This document shows positions 46,583-57,334 of a stretch of 64,000 nt of DNA, piece after piece. The notes below the pieces were generated by a model that was not told where the DNA came from, ran no database searches, and was given only the letters and a program-made list of their open reading frames with translations. The position numbers and the translations under genes were made by a program. The stretch is from Bombardia bombarda (lineage: Eukaryota; Ascomycota; Sordariomycetes; Sordariales; Lasiosphaeriaceae): contig JAULSR010000003.1 of assembly GCA_030512295.1 (NCBI GenBank), positions 2,108,001 to 2,172,000 on the forward strand. Direction: 5' to 3'. Numbering within the stretch: position 1 is the first letter of the stretch; each line of letters begins with the position of its first letter.

Positions 46583-48304
46583 ATGGCGGAAAAGGCCAAC
46601 CGCACACTGAGACCGCTCTACCCTTCTCCGAGACCCCTTGAACGCGTCAGGAAGCTGCAAGGCCATGCCGTTCGTGTCTCAGCCCATCGGATCCGGCCAA
46701 TAGTGGGTGGGCTAAGCTGTGCCCTGCCCGAGTCGGGCAAAGACCGGTGAAGCAGCGGTCAACCAAGAATGTCGCCGGCTGCCTCCCCCGGGGAGCGGTA
46801 TGCTCGCCGCCAGCATAGTGTGTCAAATAACCAGTGCCCGAGAGGCAAAAACCTACGGTGTACAGATAGATACCGGCCCCCCTTTCTGCTTGCTTGCTGG
46901 CTGGCTGGCTGCACCTCTGCCAAGCACCCCCTGCCCCCTACCCTACAGCCCAGGTAGGTGTGTGTCTGTGTGTGACTGTGTATGTGGTGTGCGAATCTAC
47001 ACAGTATGTACCGCTGCCTACGCCGGCAGCAGCAGCTCCCCCGCCCGGCGACTGCTGATAGGTCCGGATTGGGCCGGCGGCGCGCATTGCGCAGACCGGC
47101 AGCGGGCACTCGTTCTGTTCTGTCATACTCCGTACCCCTCCCTGTGTTGCACTTTCCATGTTTTCTTTTTTTTTTGGTGTTTGCTTCTTTTTCGGCCACC
47201 GTCTATCCGATCTAGGCCACTCCAATTCAGAATCCGATTGCGTACGTCAGATATCGAAAAAATTTCAGACTGGACCAGGCTGGGCTGCCGCAGCTATCAT
47301 TGGGCGATGGAGGACGGGCCGTGCTACATCCGACAAACCCCCCTCCACCCCCCCTTTAAGGTGCGTCGTCTTGTCGTCTGTACACAGTATACTCACTCAG
47401 CCAAGGCGACGCCCCGTGGGCCATTGTTCAGCCACCCGGAACGTTTCGGATCGGACGGAGGAGTATGCCTTGCGGGAAGGGAGATGGATAAGTGTGTATG
47501 TAGGGTAGGGTAGGTTGGCGAAAAAAGAAAAGATGAGTTCGTGTCGCGTTGCTTTTTTCGGCTGCTTCCTTCCCCCCCCCCCCCCGGGCGGAGATGTCTC
47601 AGCTTGTTATAGCTCCAGCCTCATTTGGGAAGGAGTTGGAGGGGGTTACTGATTAATATGACCGAGATGATAGTTTTCAGCATGGTCGGACCTGGAACGC
47701 CGTATCTAGATTCTAGACTTAAATCAAATGTGTCCCTAGTTTGCCGGGCCTTTTGGAAATCTCCCCGGTCCTCGAGATGACAAATTGTCATGGCTGATGC
47801 TGATGTTGACTTCTCGATGATGATTCTTCGACGCGCATCTTATACTTGAATAACTAGGTGGGCAGTTGCGGTGCACATGGCAAGGTGGTGGTTGGGTCTC
47901 TGTAGCCCATTCTATATCATCTATAATTATACATACGAGATATTCAATAGACTTATAAACACCAAGAAGTTGCCGGGAAACAAGTCAGTTGATAATAAGT
48001 AATAGTAATCATGAATATAAACACAAATAGCATTCATTCGAAAACCTCCGTAGCGAATTCAAGAACCACACACTCATCAACCCCCAGTACTCGCCAGGAG
48101 ACAAATAGTAGCCCCCCTAACCACCACTATCATCAACATCACCAAGCGCGTAAAGCGTTATCTAAAAAATCATCATTACTAAACCAACCACAACAAACCC
48201 AACTTCTCGCTACCCAGAAAAGGCCCTACAAACACCCGTCATACCACACCAAGCACCAACCGTACCACCACCCCCTGGCGATCAAACCTCCCCTTCCTCC
48301 CCCC

Positions 48305-49817
48305 TCAAGCCCTCACCACCGCCAACTTCCCCCTGACCGGAACATTCACCCGCCTTCCAACATCCGGAAACCCATCAACCTCAACCCCCTTACGAAACAG
48401 CAAACAATGCGACGACCCCCCAAAATGAAACATGCCCGTCTGCTCCCCCTTCCTCACGTGCTGTCCCTCCCTGACCGTAATCTCGCACGTGCTGACCTCG
48501 TCCATGCCCACGCCGATAAACGCCATGAGCCCGATCGCCGGGTTGTCCGCCTCGATAAAGATGACAGCGCGCGTCGCCAGCGCCGTCAGGTAGCCCTGCG
48601 CGACCGTGATGCCCTTGACGTCGATCTGGCCGTCTGCCGACGATGCCGACTCGAAGAGCGGCTCGCTGAAGTAGGTGCCGTCCTGCACAAAGGCGCGCTT
48701 GACGGTGCCCGAGACGGGCGCGTGCCACCGGTGGTACGAGAGGGCGGACAGAAACGCCTGGTAGATGGTGCCGCCGGCGAACTGCGCGGCGAGGGGGTCG
48801 CTGGCGAGCATGTCTGTGACCGAGTAGGGCTGGCCCTTGACCCAGAACTTGTCGCGCAGCTTGACGTCGCGCGCCACGTTGTACGTCTCGGACTCGCATG
48901 CGTTGGCGATGATGTTGTCGTCGTCGGGTGAGGCGACGGGCCGTGCGGAGTCGTGCAGGCGGCGGGTGAAGAAGTCTGGGGGTGTCAGCAGGTGGTACAT
49001 AGACATCGCGCATGATTAAGACAACACACAACACATACCATCCCAGGACTTGAAGCCGTGGTGTTTCTTTGATGGGTCGCATATGTACATCTCCTCAAAC
49101 TCCAACGAGGACTGCAGTGGCGCGTTGGCCACCTCCATGAGGTCTTTGTGGCCAACCTCGCCGAACCATCCAGACGTATCGTCGCTCAGGACTTCGGCTG
49201 ACTCTGGTGTCTATCAAAGTCAGCTTATATGCATTTCATATCTCAGAATGCCAAAACTCACCTTCAGATAATGCCCCCACTTGTTCAAGATCTTCTTCAA
49301 CATGCGGTTGACGTCCGGGTCCAGGAACGCTGCGTGGCCGCTCGGGGTCCCCATGGCGTAGTCGAATATCGCAGACATAGGCACACCAACCATTCCCACG
49401 CTTGCCGCAGCCTCAGTCCACTCGGGGGCGCGGCCAAAGACGTGGTTGAGCACCTGGAGCATATGGTTGTAGTCCCGGATCTGGCTGTTCCCCGTCGGGT
49501 CCTTGTTGTAAGGCGGCTTGTTTGGGATCTCATCCCACATCTCGCTGAAGTACATGAAAATGCGCGAGTTGCCCTCGATCAGGTCCTTGAACTCCTGCAA
49601 GACGGGCAGCAACTCCTGCTCTCCCTGCTTGTCAACATGGTCTGCTGCGTGCCCCAGCCATGTTCTCGTGACACGGTGGTCGGCCGGCAGCCATGCGCCG
49701 TGTCTGGCGGGGGCGTTAGCATTATGATGAATGCATGTTTGCAGAGGCCATGCTGGCTCACCTGTGGCTCTTGTACTTGTTTGGGATGTCATGGTGGTTC
49801 CCGTGCTGCCAGACCAT
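48305..49817 (-). CDS. PSD-family decarboxylase, PsiD (L-tryptophan decarboxylase)-like
   Basis: Exons 49817-49762, 49703-49262, 49210-49039 and 48975-48305 give 446 residues, close to PsiD length. The N-terminal half has the PSDC-type region (TRTWLGHAADHVDK, then MYFSEMWDEIPNKPPYNKDP) found in the soluble tryptophan-decarboxylase branch but not in membrane phosphatidylserine decarboxylases. The C-terminal half is the PSD catalytic domain: SWDDFFTRRLHDSARPVASP, LSYHRWHAPVSGTVK, FIGVGMDEVSTCEI and the self-cleavage site FHFGGSSHCLLF. In this family the GS-S bond is cut to form the pyruvoyl cofactor. No membrane helix is seen. Substrate is inferred; aromatic amino acids are the leading candidates, with phosphatidylserine less likely. 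No tryptamine-modifying neighbours (methyltransferase, kinase, P450) are present. Confidence 0.85.
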
Positions 49818-50299
49818 TTTGGCGATGCTGATTATGCGAAGGAGAAAGACGGCTGCAGATGAAGCGGTATAGCAATAACCAATGGTCGAGTAACTGAGAA
49901 CATGAAGCTCTTGGCGCCTTTAAGTATTGGACAAGCGCAATTGTTTCCGGCGATCCGGCTCGAATACAGGCTTGACGGGGTATTCTGCCGGACTAACTGG
50001 CTGGGATGGCGTAGCCATTTGGCCAATACCGGGAATAATGGTCCTGAATCAATCATCGCAAACGAACTGAGGGGTTCAGACCAAAGTCGTCCAAAACCAA
50101 TTTCATGATGTAATCTGCGACGTCATCTTGGCATGGTGGATGTCGATGGTCGTGTTAGCTCGTGCGGGCAGCCGGGTACTGGCGGATATGCAGAGCGCCA
50201 GCCAGGGACAAAGAGGCAGGGGCGGATAGAGGGCGCTTTTGTCAAAACAAAGAACGAACAGCAAGAATCTTGCATCGCTTGTCAGGTGGCTCAATTGTT
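49818..50299. other. intergenic region
   Basis: No gene. It is the upstream region of the PSD-like gene and the 3' flank of the ESCO-type zinc-finger gene. Confidence 0.5.
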
Positions 50300-51220
50300 T
50301 CAAATTCTAATACTGACAACCTCATCGATCGGTCGTTGCTTGCTCTTGGTGCGGGCGTGGGCGGCATGCTGCTTCTTGTGCTCCTTTCTGTCCTTTTCGT
50401 TCAGTGGATTGTATAGTATGCCGCAGTCTTTGCAGATGGTGAATCCCGGATCGCGTTTCGTTGAAAGGCTGAGTGTTGTTTGCACCATGTCTCTTGCGAA
50501 CCGTTTTCCTAGCCGCTTCTTATCCCCGGCAATGCGTGTCGCGATTGCGCCAGCCAATTCGGTCTGCTGCAGCGACTTCGTATCCGTCTCGCTCAGAGGC
50601 GGTCGCTCGGTGTCGTTTTTGGAGGACATGGCAGGACTTGAGATGCAAGGGTCCACGGGTGTCCCTGGTGGGCTGCATCGTCGCATGTTCTCTTGCTTCT
50701 CATCCATCCCATCATCGCCGTCGCAAGTCTCTTGACTCGTCCCATCTGCCTGACCAAGATTCCCCACGGGCAGGCCGGGCCGCGTAGTCAATCTTCGTCG
50801 CTTCCTCAACTCAGAGTCAACTGTACAAGTAGAGATAGGCTCAATACATTCAGTGCTCTCAATTGTAGGCTCGATGCAACTGGGGCTCTTGGCTGGTGCT
50901 TTGGGCTTGGAGCTGGAGGGGAGGAACTTGAAGTACGACAGGATCGATCCGCCTTTGGGGGCTTCCAGAGCGGGAAGCTGGACATCTTCGGATGGCGGTG
51001 CGGTGTTGCTTGTGTCCTCCAATTCAACATCTTCTTGTTTTCGTTTCTTTGGCTGCGGGAGCTTGGGTTCCTTGCTCGAGGCAGATCGCCGACCATAGGT
51101 TCGCAGAGGCCGTTTCCACTCTTGTCTGGCAGTTGCTGGCTCGGGAGAGCTGGTACTGATGCGTTCGACCGACATCTGAGATTGCGTTTGCTGTGCTGTG
51201 GACAGTTGAACGATTGACAT
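50300..51220 (-). CDS. ESCO-type zinc-finger protein lacking the acetyltransferase domain
   Basis: ATG at 51220; 306 residues. The N-terminal ~220 residues are disordered and basic/Ser-rich. Features include a PLRTYGRRSASSKEPKL block, a KKRKQ cluster and GSILSYFKFLPSSSKPK, which resembles a PIP-box-like short motif (QxxIxxYF type, but without the Gln). The C-terminal finger reads TICKDCGILYNPLNEKDRKE followed by HKKQHAAH, the C-x2-C...H-x3-H finger (zf-C2H2_3) found in Eco1/ESCO cohesin acetyltransferases. In those enzymes a GNAT acetyltransferase domain follows; here the protein ends about 16 residues later, and no such domain was found downstream. A chromatin or replication-linked role is inferred. 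Confidence 0.72.
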   Translation of the reverse strand: MSIVQLSTAQQTQSQMSVERISTSSPEPATARQEWKRPLRTYGRRSASSKEPKLPQPKKRKQEDVELEDTSNTAPPSEDVQLPALEAPKGGSILSYFKFLPSSSKPKAPAKSPSCIEPTIESTECIEPISTCTVDSELRKRRRLTTRPGLPVGNLGQADGTSQETCDGDDGMDEKQENMRRCSPPGTPVDPCISSPAMSSKNDTERPPLSETDTKSLQQTELAGAIATRIAGDKKRLGKRFARDMVQTTLSLSTKRDPGFTICKDCGILYNPLNEKDRKEHKKQHAAHARTKSKQRPIDEVVSIRI

Positions 51221-51642
51221 TGAACGCAAGAGCTTTGTCGTAGCACTTATCCGGTCGCAGCGGGCTTGCGAGTGTCGGCAAGGAGCAGAGGCGGACTAAG
51301 AGTCAAAGCTGTTGTTATGGAAGTTCTCTAATGCATCGGCCAGTAAAGGTTATGCAGAAAGCCATGACAATTTCCTGCTGTATTTTGAAGTCGTTTTCCT
51401 AGAAATACCATGCGCGAAGAATCGGGGCGAATTGTAGGAGAGACACCCCGCAATCGATAGGACTTTTGGGCGTGGCTAGGATTGGAAGGCGCGACGCGCG
51501 ACGCGTCGACCCAATCATGCGGGATGACGTGGGGCTGCTGTACTCGAGCATCCCTGCTTGTCAAATGCCAAGAGCCGATCAACTGGGTACGGGTAGGGGC
51601 CGTGCAACGACTTTAATATGGGCTATTGTTCGTAAATATGCT
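51221..51642. other. intergenic region
   Basis: No gene seen. It is the upstream side of the ESCO-type gene and the 3' flank of VMA12. Confidence 0.5.
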
Positions 51643-52541
51643 TTAAAGAATGTCCACGTGCTCCAACACCTTTTTCCGTCTCCTGAGATTTTCGTCGTCT
51701 GCCGGGACTTTGCCATCAACTGCAACAGGTTCCTGCGCCCCAGCGTTGTCCTCAGTACCAACAACCCACGTCTGCAACACCTCCTTGACCTCCTTAAAGG
51801 TCTTGTCCTTCTTCTTTGCCTCGCCGAGATGCCATATGTACCCCGAGTACACGACGACCTCGGCGATACCAACCAATAGGCTGCCACCCATGGTGAGAAA
51901 CAGTCTGGCCGGCGTACTCCACCACCTCGCCAGGATCCAAAGCGTGGCGGCAACGCCGAGGATGCTGACCACGATGTTGAGGATCAGCGTTAGCTGGCGG
52001 TGCACATCATTGTATGTGACATCGTCATCGCCGAGATCCTCCTCCCGACTTGGCCGATTGGCCTCGGCGAAAGCATGGGCCATGGCCGCGCCAGAGGGAT
52101 ACCGCTGGGAGAAGGTTTCCATGGGCGGCCCTGGGTTCATCATGCGTTCGTAGGCGCGCTGCTCCTCTCCCCGTCGAAGACGCGCCATCAATGCCCTGTA
52201 CTCGTCGGACTGGCGGCATGTGTTAGTGTGGCGAGTCCAAGCAGCGACCGACGGCAAACAAGCAAACTTACTGGCTCTGGTTTTGGAGGCGGTGGAGGGA
52301 CGTAAACTCTGGAGCCTTTCAAGAGCTTCTCCAGACTGTACTCGCGGCAATCGTGTGATGCAAGTTTCGTCCAAAGAGCAACAACCTGGCCGTGCGATAT
52401 AGGATTGCCAACTGCGGCGCCATCGAGTGAGGATTCGCCTTCCTGTGGCTGGGATTCTGGCTCTGCATTTGCAGTTCCCCGTAGCTCTTCGAGTTTCGCG
52501 AAACCCTCCACAACGGAGGGCGTCATTGTGAGTAGCACCAT
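51643..52541 (-). CDS. VMA12: Vma12-like V-ATPase assembly factor
   Basis: Exons 52541-52272 and 52209-51643 (62 bp intron) give 278 residues. A second ATG at 52526 (MTPSVVEGFAKL) would give 273 and may be preferred. Conserved landmarks of the ER-resident Vma12/TMEM199 family are DEYRALMARLRRGEEQRAYE, then DVTYNDVHRQLTLILNIVVS. Two membrane helices follow (ILGVAATLWILARWW and LLVGIAEVVVYSGYIWHL). Vma12 acts in the ER with Vma21 and Vma22 to assemble the V0 sector. A charged cytosolic tail closes the protein. It is transcribed divergently from COQ1. Confidence 0.88.
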
Positions 52542-53054
52542 TATTCGTTGTATCGCCGAACTGTGATGGGCGCTTCAATGGATAAGTTTGGTTGAAGGGT
52601 TGATGAAAGTGAGATTCCATCCGCAACGACGATGACTGACCCAGCCCTGCCGCGTGTGCAACGAGACGGCACACGGTAGCTAGCCCAGAATGGTTAGCCG
52701 GTAGTGCCAAGCCCGCCAAGACAAAGAATGCAGGGGTGGTGGGATGACATGCAGCTCCAGCCACACCTGGCCCAGCTCCCATGTTTGTACTGACTAAGCC
52801 ACATTTCAAAGCACCCGCCGACACCCGACACCCGCTCTGCCGAGAGCGCTGCTTCAAACCAAAATTTCTGGCGAGGAAGCTGCCAAAGTTTTCGCGAGCG
52901 ATCGCACAACCATCCCGCAGACGAGAACGTACACCCCGGACCCAAAGGTCCACGACAGACGCAAACGACTTTCGGACAGTCCCAGATGCGGCAGACGACC
53001 ACAGCGCGAGAATTGGCAGTCAATTGACTGTTCCCGTGGAGGACTCGTGAGGCG
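52542..53054. promoter_or_regulatory. shared divergent promoter region of VMA12 and COQ1
   Basis: This 513 bp stretch separates two divergent start codons and is the only upstream sequence for both genes. No distinct TATA box was identified; initiation sites cannot be placed from sequence. Confidence 0.5.
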
Positions 53055-54489
53055 ATGCAGCTCCAATCGGGAGCTTCGGCGGCGGCGACGAGGGCTGCCA
53101 GAACCGCCGCGACCCGCCTTCCCCAGCTGTCGAGAACAACAACACCACGGTGCTTCGGGTGCCAAAGAGCCGCGCCTCTCGATCTCCGGATAGCCCAGCC
53201 CCGCGCCTACTTCCACTCGTCCAGGCGGCGGCCCTCGGCATGGGCCGCCGCCGTCTCGGTCGCGGGCAACATGGTGACCAACGCCATCACGCGCGCCAAG
53301 GGCGACCTGCCCGTCGTCGACCCCTTGCGCATGATGGCCAAGGAGATGAAGTTCCTGACGGGAAACATCAGGAAGCTTCTCGGCTCCGGCCACCCCTCGC
53401 TGGACCGGGCGGCCAAGTACTACACACGGGCTGAAGGGAAACACGTGCGGCCGTTAATAGTGCTGCTGATGGCGCGGGCCACATCACAGTGTCCCAAGAT
53501 GCCTCAGCTTCTGCAGGCGACCCAGCAGGCCTCGTCCGCCATCGACACCCCGCTCTCCCCGCTCTCTATCCTCTCCGACTTCAACCCGTCCGCCGGCGCC
53601 GAGAACGAAGCCGCCTCCTCCACAGACTCCGACATCCTCCCCTCCCAGCGGCGGCTGGCCGAGATCACGGAGCTGATCCACACTGCCTCGCTGCTGCACG
53701 ACGACGTCATCGACCACTCGGTCTCGCGTCGCGGGTCGCCCTCGGCGAACCTCGAGTTTGGCAACAAGATGGCTGTGCTGGCGGGCGACTTCCTCCTCGG
53801 CCGCGCATCTGTCGCGCTCGCGCGTCTGCGCCACGCCGAGGTCGTTGAGCTTTTAGCTACTGTCATTGCCAACCTCGTGGAGGGAGAGTTCATGCAGCTC
53901 AAGAACACGGCGCGCGACGAGGCGAACCCGCGGTGGTCGGAGGAGGCGCTTACATACTATCTGCAAAAGACGTATCTCAAGACGGCGTCGCTCATTAGCA
54001 AGAGTTGCCGCGCGTCGGCACTGCTGGGTGGAGCAGACGCGCAGACGGTTGAGGCAGCATATCTTTACGGCAAGAACCTGGGGCTGGCGTTCCAGCTGGT
54101 CGATGACATGCTCGACTACACCCGTAGCGCGCACGAGCTGGGCAAGCCGGCGGGTGCCGATCTGGAGCTTGGCTTGGCTACGGCCCCTCTGTTGTTTGCG
54201 TGGAAGACGATGCCGGAGCTCGGCGCTCTGGTGGGGAGGAAGTTTGAGAAGGACGGTGACGTCGCGAGGGTGCGTTTCCCTCCCTTGCATCCAGCCCTAG
54301 ACACTGCTAACAAATAATGTTGTATAGGCACGAGACTTGGTGATGCAAAGCGACGGCATCGAACAGACACGAGCGCTGGCTGAGGACTACGTCCAACAGG
54401 CGATTGCCGCCATCAGCTCGTTCCCAGACAGCGAGGCCAAGGACGGGCTTGTAGAGATGGCCGTCAAGACCCTGCAACGCCAAAAATAA
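53055..54489 (+). CDS. COQ1: mitochondrial polyprenyl diphosphate synthase (ubiquinone side chain)
   Basis: Exon 53055-54269, intron 54270-54327, exon 54328-54489; 458 residues. The Arg/Ala-rich N-terminus (ATRAARTAATRLPQLSR) is a clear mitochondrial presequence. The first aspartate-rich motif is LIHTASLLHDDVIDHS and the second is LAFQLVDDMLDYTRSAHELG, each DDxxD. GKHVRPLIVLL is the IPP-binding region and NKMAVLAGDFLLGRAS is also conserved. These are the trans-prenyltransferase signatures of Coq1, which extends farnesyl or geranylgeranyl diphosphate with IPP to make the quinone tail. A Ser/Asp-rich insertion (about residues 170-195) precedes the first DDxxD and is common in fungal forms. Chain length is not predictable with confidence. 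Confidence 0.93.
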
Positions 54490-55341
54490 TAGGGGCGTTT
54501 CGGAGCCTGGGGCCAGTCATTTGTACCAATACTGATGTGAGGATAAATATAGACAGCTACAGGGCCGCCATACGGCCAGTGTGCATTGTACAAAAGGGAA
54601 AAGAAACTCGGCACATTAAACGTTTTTTTTTATATTTTTGGAGAGGGCAAAGTCGCAACACACAATGTACTATGATTTAAGGCGCATACCTGACGTAATG
54701 AGGATGATGAAAGATGTGATAGTTTCGATTCAGCTCATATATTTGGGAGTTCATCCCTCGGCTTTTTGTCAGCAGCACATTTCCAAGTGGCGGTTTGAAT
54801 GTGAAGAACAGAGCAGTCTCGTCGTTGACACAACCATCCCGTTCGTCGTGCTCAAAGAAGTTGAGTCTGCATTGGATGGACAGGTCTGATTGGCGATCGA
54901 CTTGAGCCCCTTTACCCCTGATGTACGGAACGCTAGGTGGCGAGGCCATAGGTGAAGGAGCGGACGGTATCATGCGAGGTCGCACAGCGCCATCAACCAC
55001 AGGTGAGCTTCCCAATCGAGAGTGAGTATTAATCACAACGGTAAAGTACGCAGCCTCTCTATTGGGCTACCAGACATGTTGCTGCGTCACTCGCAGGGCG
55101 GCTTATCAAGGGGTGGCATCTATACCACCACCGGGTAAATACCCACACACACACACACCATGATGCGGCCGTGTCCGGAAGCCATTCCTCCTGTCCCTTG
55201 AAATGGGGTTGGCGCAATATCTCAACACACACACACACACACACACACACCTACTTATCGTGCAATCCTCCCCAGTTCTCTCAGCCTCTTTCACTCGACA
55301 TCGAGCACCATGCAGTGCCGCCCTCCAACGCTCCCGGCGCA
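54490..55341. other. intergenic region with CA repeats
   Basis: No gene. It holds an (AC)n tract at 55225-55251 and a shorter one at about 55143-55158, both near the start of the next gene. Confidence 0.5.
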
Positions 55342-56123
55342 ATGCGAATGAGATATCGCCAGGCGTGCCTCTTGGCCTCGGCGTTGCTGGCGGATGGTAT
55401 CCACGTCCATGCTGCTGCTGTGGCAACGACAAGCTCAGACGCGTCGGTATCTCAAGCCACAGCAGCAACATCATCACCACCACCACCAGCTATAACCGCA
55501 AGAACAAAGATCTGGTCCACGACAGAAAGCTCCGTGACCTTTTACCAATTCATCAACCCCCGCAAAATCACCCTCTTCACCACCAAAACCGTCACGTCCA
55601 TCGAGGCCTGGCTGCCCCCAACATCCCTCCCCGCCACCGTCACCGCGACCGTCATCTCCCACGTCACCTGGGAGGACCACACGACCTACTCCGCCGGCGG
55701 CTCCAGCACCTCCATCACGTCGTTCGTCGCCACCGTGCCAGAGACGTGGGTCCTGGCGCGCCCGCAGCAGACGGACCTCGCGGCGGGCACCAAGGCGGAG
55801 GCGCTGCCGTGCGGCGAGTGCAGCGATGGGGCGCCGCCGGACGAGCGGTGCGAGGCGCTGGGGCTGGAGACGGCGTGTCAGGGGCAGTGTGGGTTTGGTG
55901 ATGGTGATGATGAAGGAGGGGGGGTTTATGGAGGTGCTACCAGATGCATCAGAGGGAGTATGTGGACAAGGGGCTGCGCATGGGGCGGGCGTGCTGGGGG
56001 GGTGAGTTGGAGTACAGGCAGCTGAATACGCCGTGTGTGGTGGGTGATGTGGGCGTGGCGTGTGTGCCGTGTAGGGGGTTGGATACTTCGTGGGATGCTG
56101 TGTTTTGGACGGGGCCTGGGTAG
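55342..56123 (+). CDS. secreted Thr-rich, Cys-containing protein of unknown function
   Basis: The start ATG at 55342 gives a signal-peptide-like N-terminus (YRQACLLASALLADGIHVHA) and then a Ser/Thr/Ala-rich stretch. A mid-region has SVTFYQFINPRKITLFTTKT and repeated beta-like T/V segments. The C-terminal region is Cys-rich: LPCGECSDGAPPDERC, CQGQC, then RACWGGELEYRQ and VACVPCRGLDTSW. The last part needs a frame change near 55893-55933. A 41 bp GT-AG intron there joins the Cys-rich halves to give 246 residues ending at TAG 56121-56123. Without splicing the frame ends at 56025 in Gly-rich sequence. A wall or extracellular role is inferred. Confidence 0.6.
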
Positions 56124-56147
56124 GAGGGGGAGGGAGGTTTATTAAAT

Positions 56148-56168
56148 GGGGGGGGGGGGGGGGGGGGG
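56148..56168. repeat. poly-G tract (21 nt)
   Basis: Twenty-one consecutive G, the longest homopolymer in the window. Confidence 0.9.
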
Positions 56169-57132
56169 TTTGTTTACTTGCACCAAACGAGCTCATCAGG
56201 GGGTTTGTGTTCGGGTTGTTTATGTCCTTGGTCCGAATTGGGAGTGAAGTGACCAGGCTGGCTTACATGATGTGGTAGCACGGGATGGGTGCGAGACAGC
56301 AGCGACGATGGTTACCATGCAGGAAACGCATAATGATGCGGCTACGTCATGCACCCATAGCGCCGGGTCAGTGAGTGCTGCTGATGTGCAGTGTAGATCA
56401 GCATCACTTCTGAATCAATCAACACCGTTTGACGGGCTGCTGTCCCTGAGACAAACCAAAACTCATTCTGGCACAACCAAAGCTAGGGTTTTGTAGCTAG
56501 AAATTATTTTGATCAGTGTAGAGAATTCGATTGATTATAAACCAAATCAACTTCATCCACGAGTGGATGCAATTAGTAATCGGATAAATGCGATTGCGAA
56601 TAGAGTTCGAGATCTAGATCGGCTTTCTCGCTGAAACCGAACTTAGCTCGCACCAGTGCAAGCGCGCTTGGCACCTTGCAGCAAAGAAACGAGGGCACGC
56701 ACCCCAGTTTATGCACCTCTGGACTTTGCCGCCGCCCGCAGATGACGCTGGACCTCGGTAGGCGGGGCATGAACGGCTTTGACAGCTCAATCTGTTCAAC
56801 CCTCCGACTGCCCGCATCGAACCGCATCGCCTCCTTCTTAAGTCCAGACGACGGGGCCAACCCAGGCCCGTCTCCAGGTCGGATCTTGTGGCAACTTTGG
56901 GAAGTTGCCCCGGCGCGATGCCGCCCGCCGACCCCGGGAGCCTAGGTAGAAGCTTGGAGGGGCATCGCAGTCGTTGTGAAGGCATCCCAGCTTGAAAGCC
57001 ATTGCCGAGTGGCATTGACACTGACAGCTCCATCCGGCGCATCCCAGGGCCCGTCATCCGTCTGTCTTTGTGGCGCCCCGTCGAGGAACCTGTCGAGCTC
57101 AGGTCTAGGAAAAGAGGAGAAGAGGCTGTAGA

Positions 57133-57166
57133 ACCAATCAATCGCCGACAGGCTTCCCTTTATAAA
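57133..57166 (+). promoter_or_regulatory. CCAAT and TATA elements of the MDR reductase gene
   Basis: ACCAATCAATC at about 57133 and TATAAA at 57161-57166 lie about 170-200 bp upstream of the ATG. A pyrimidine-rich leader follows. This fits a conventional core promoter. Confidence 0.5.
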
Positions 57167-57334
57167 CCGAGCCGTCTCCCCCCCCCTCCCGTTCCCTCTT
57201 GTGAACCGTGGTGTAACCGTCAGACTATCAAAAAAAACTATATCTCGGCATTAACCAACTTTCTCTTGCATACCTCACCTGCCCTCTGCGCTCACCCATC
57301 CCTCCCAGAACCTCACCACTACACTACACCAACC

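Larger units (their letters stand above)
39756..48304. other. 8.5 kb stretch without a supportable gene
   Basis: Dozens of short overlapping frames occur on both strands, none with a recognisable domain and most rich in simple sequence. The largest is a plus frame at 46719-47513 (264 codons), whose composition changes abruptly and which contains low-complexity parts. GC-rich hairpin-like words occur at about 40698-40725. Mononucleotide and CA tracts cluster at 46-47.6 kb. It may hold long leaders or promoters for the divergent Zn2Cys6 gene, non-coding transcripts, or decayed genes; sequence alone does not decide. Confidence 0.5.
56124..57334. other. intergenic region, no gene seen
   Basis: Contains the poly-G tract at 56148-56168. 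The right 200 bp are the promoter and leader of the MDR reductase gene. Confidence 0.5.

Noticed and set aside
46719..47513. 264-codon plus-strand frame in the gene-free stretch
   Set aside because: Composition changes along its length, it includes simple-sequence segments and no domain is visible.
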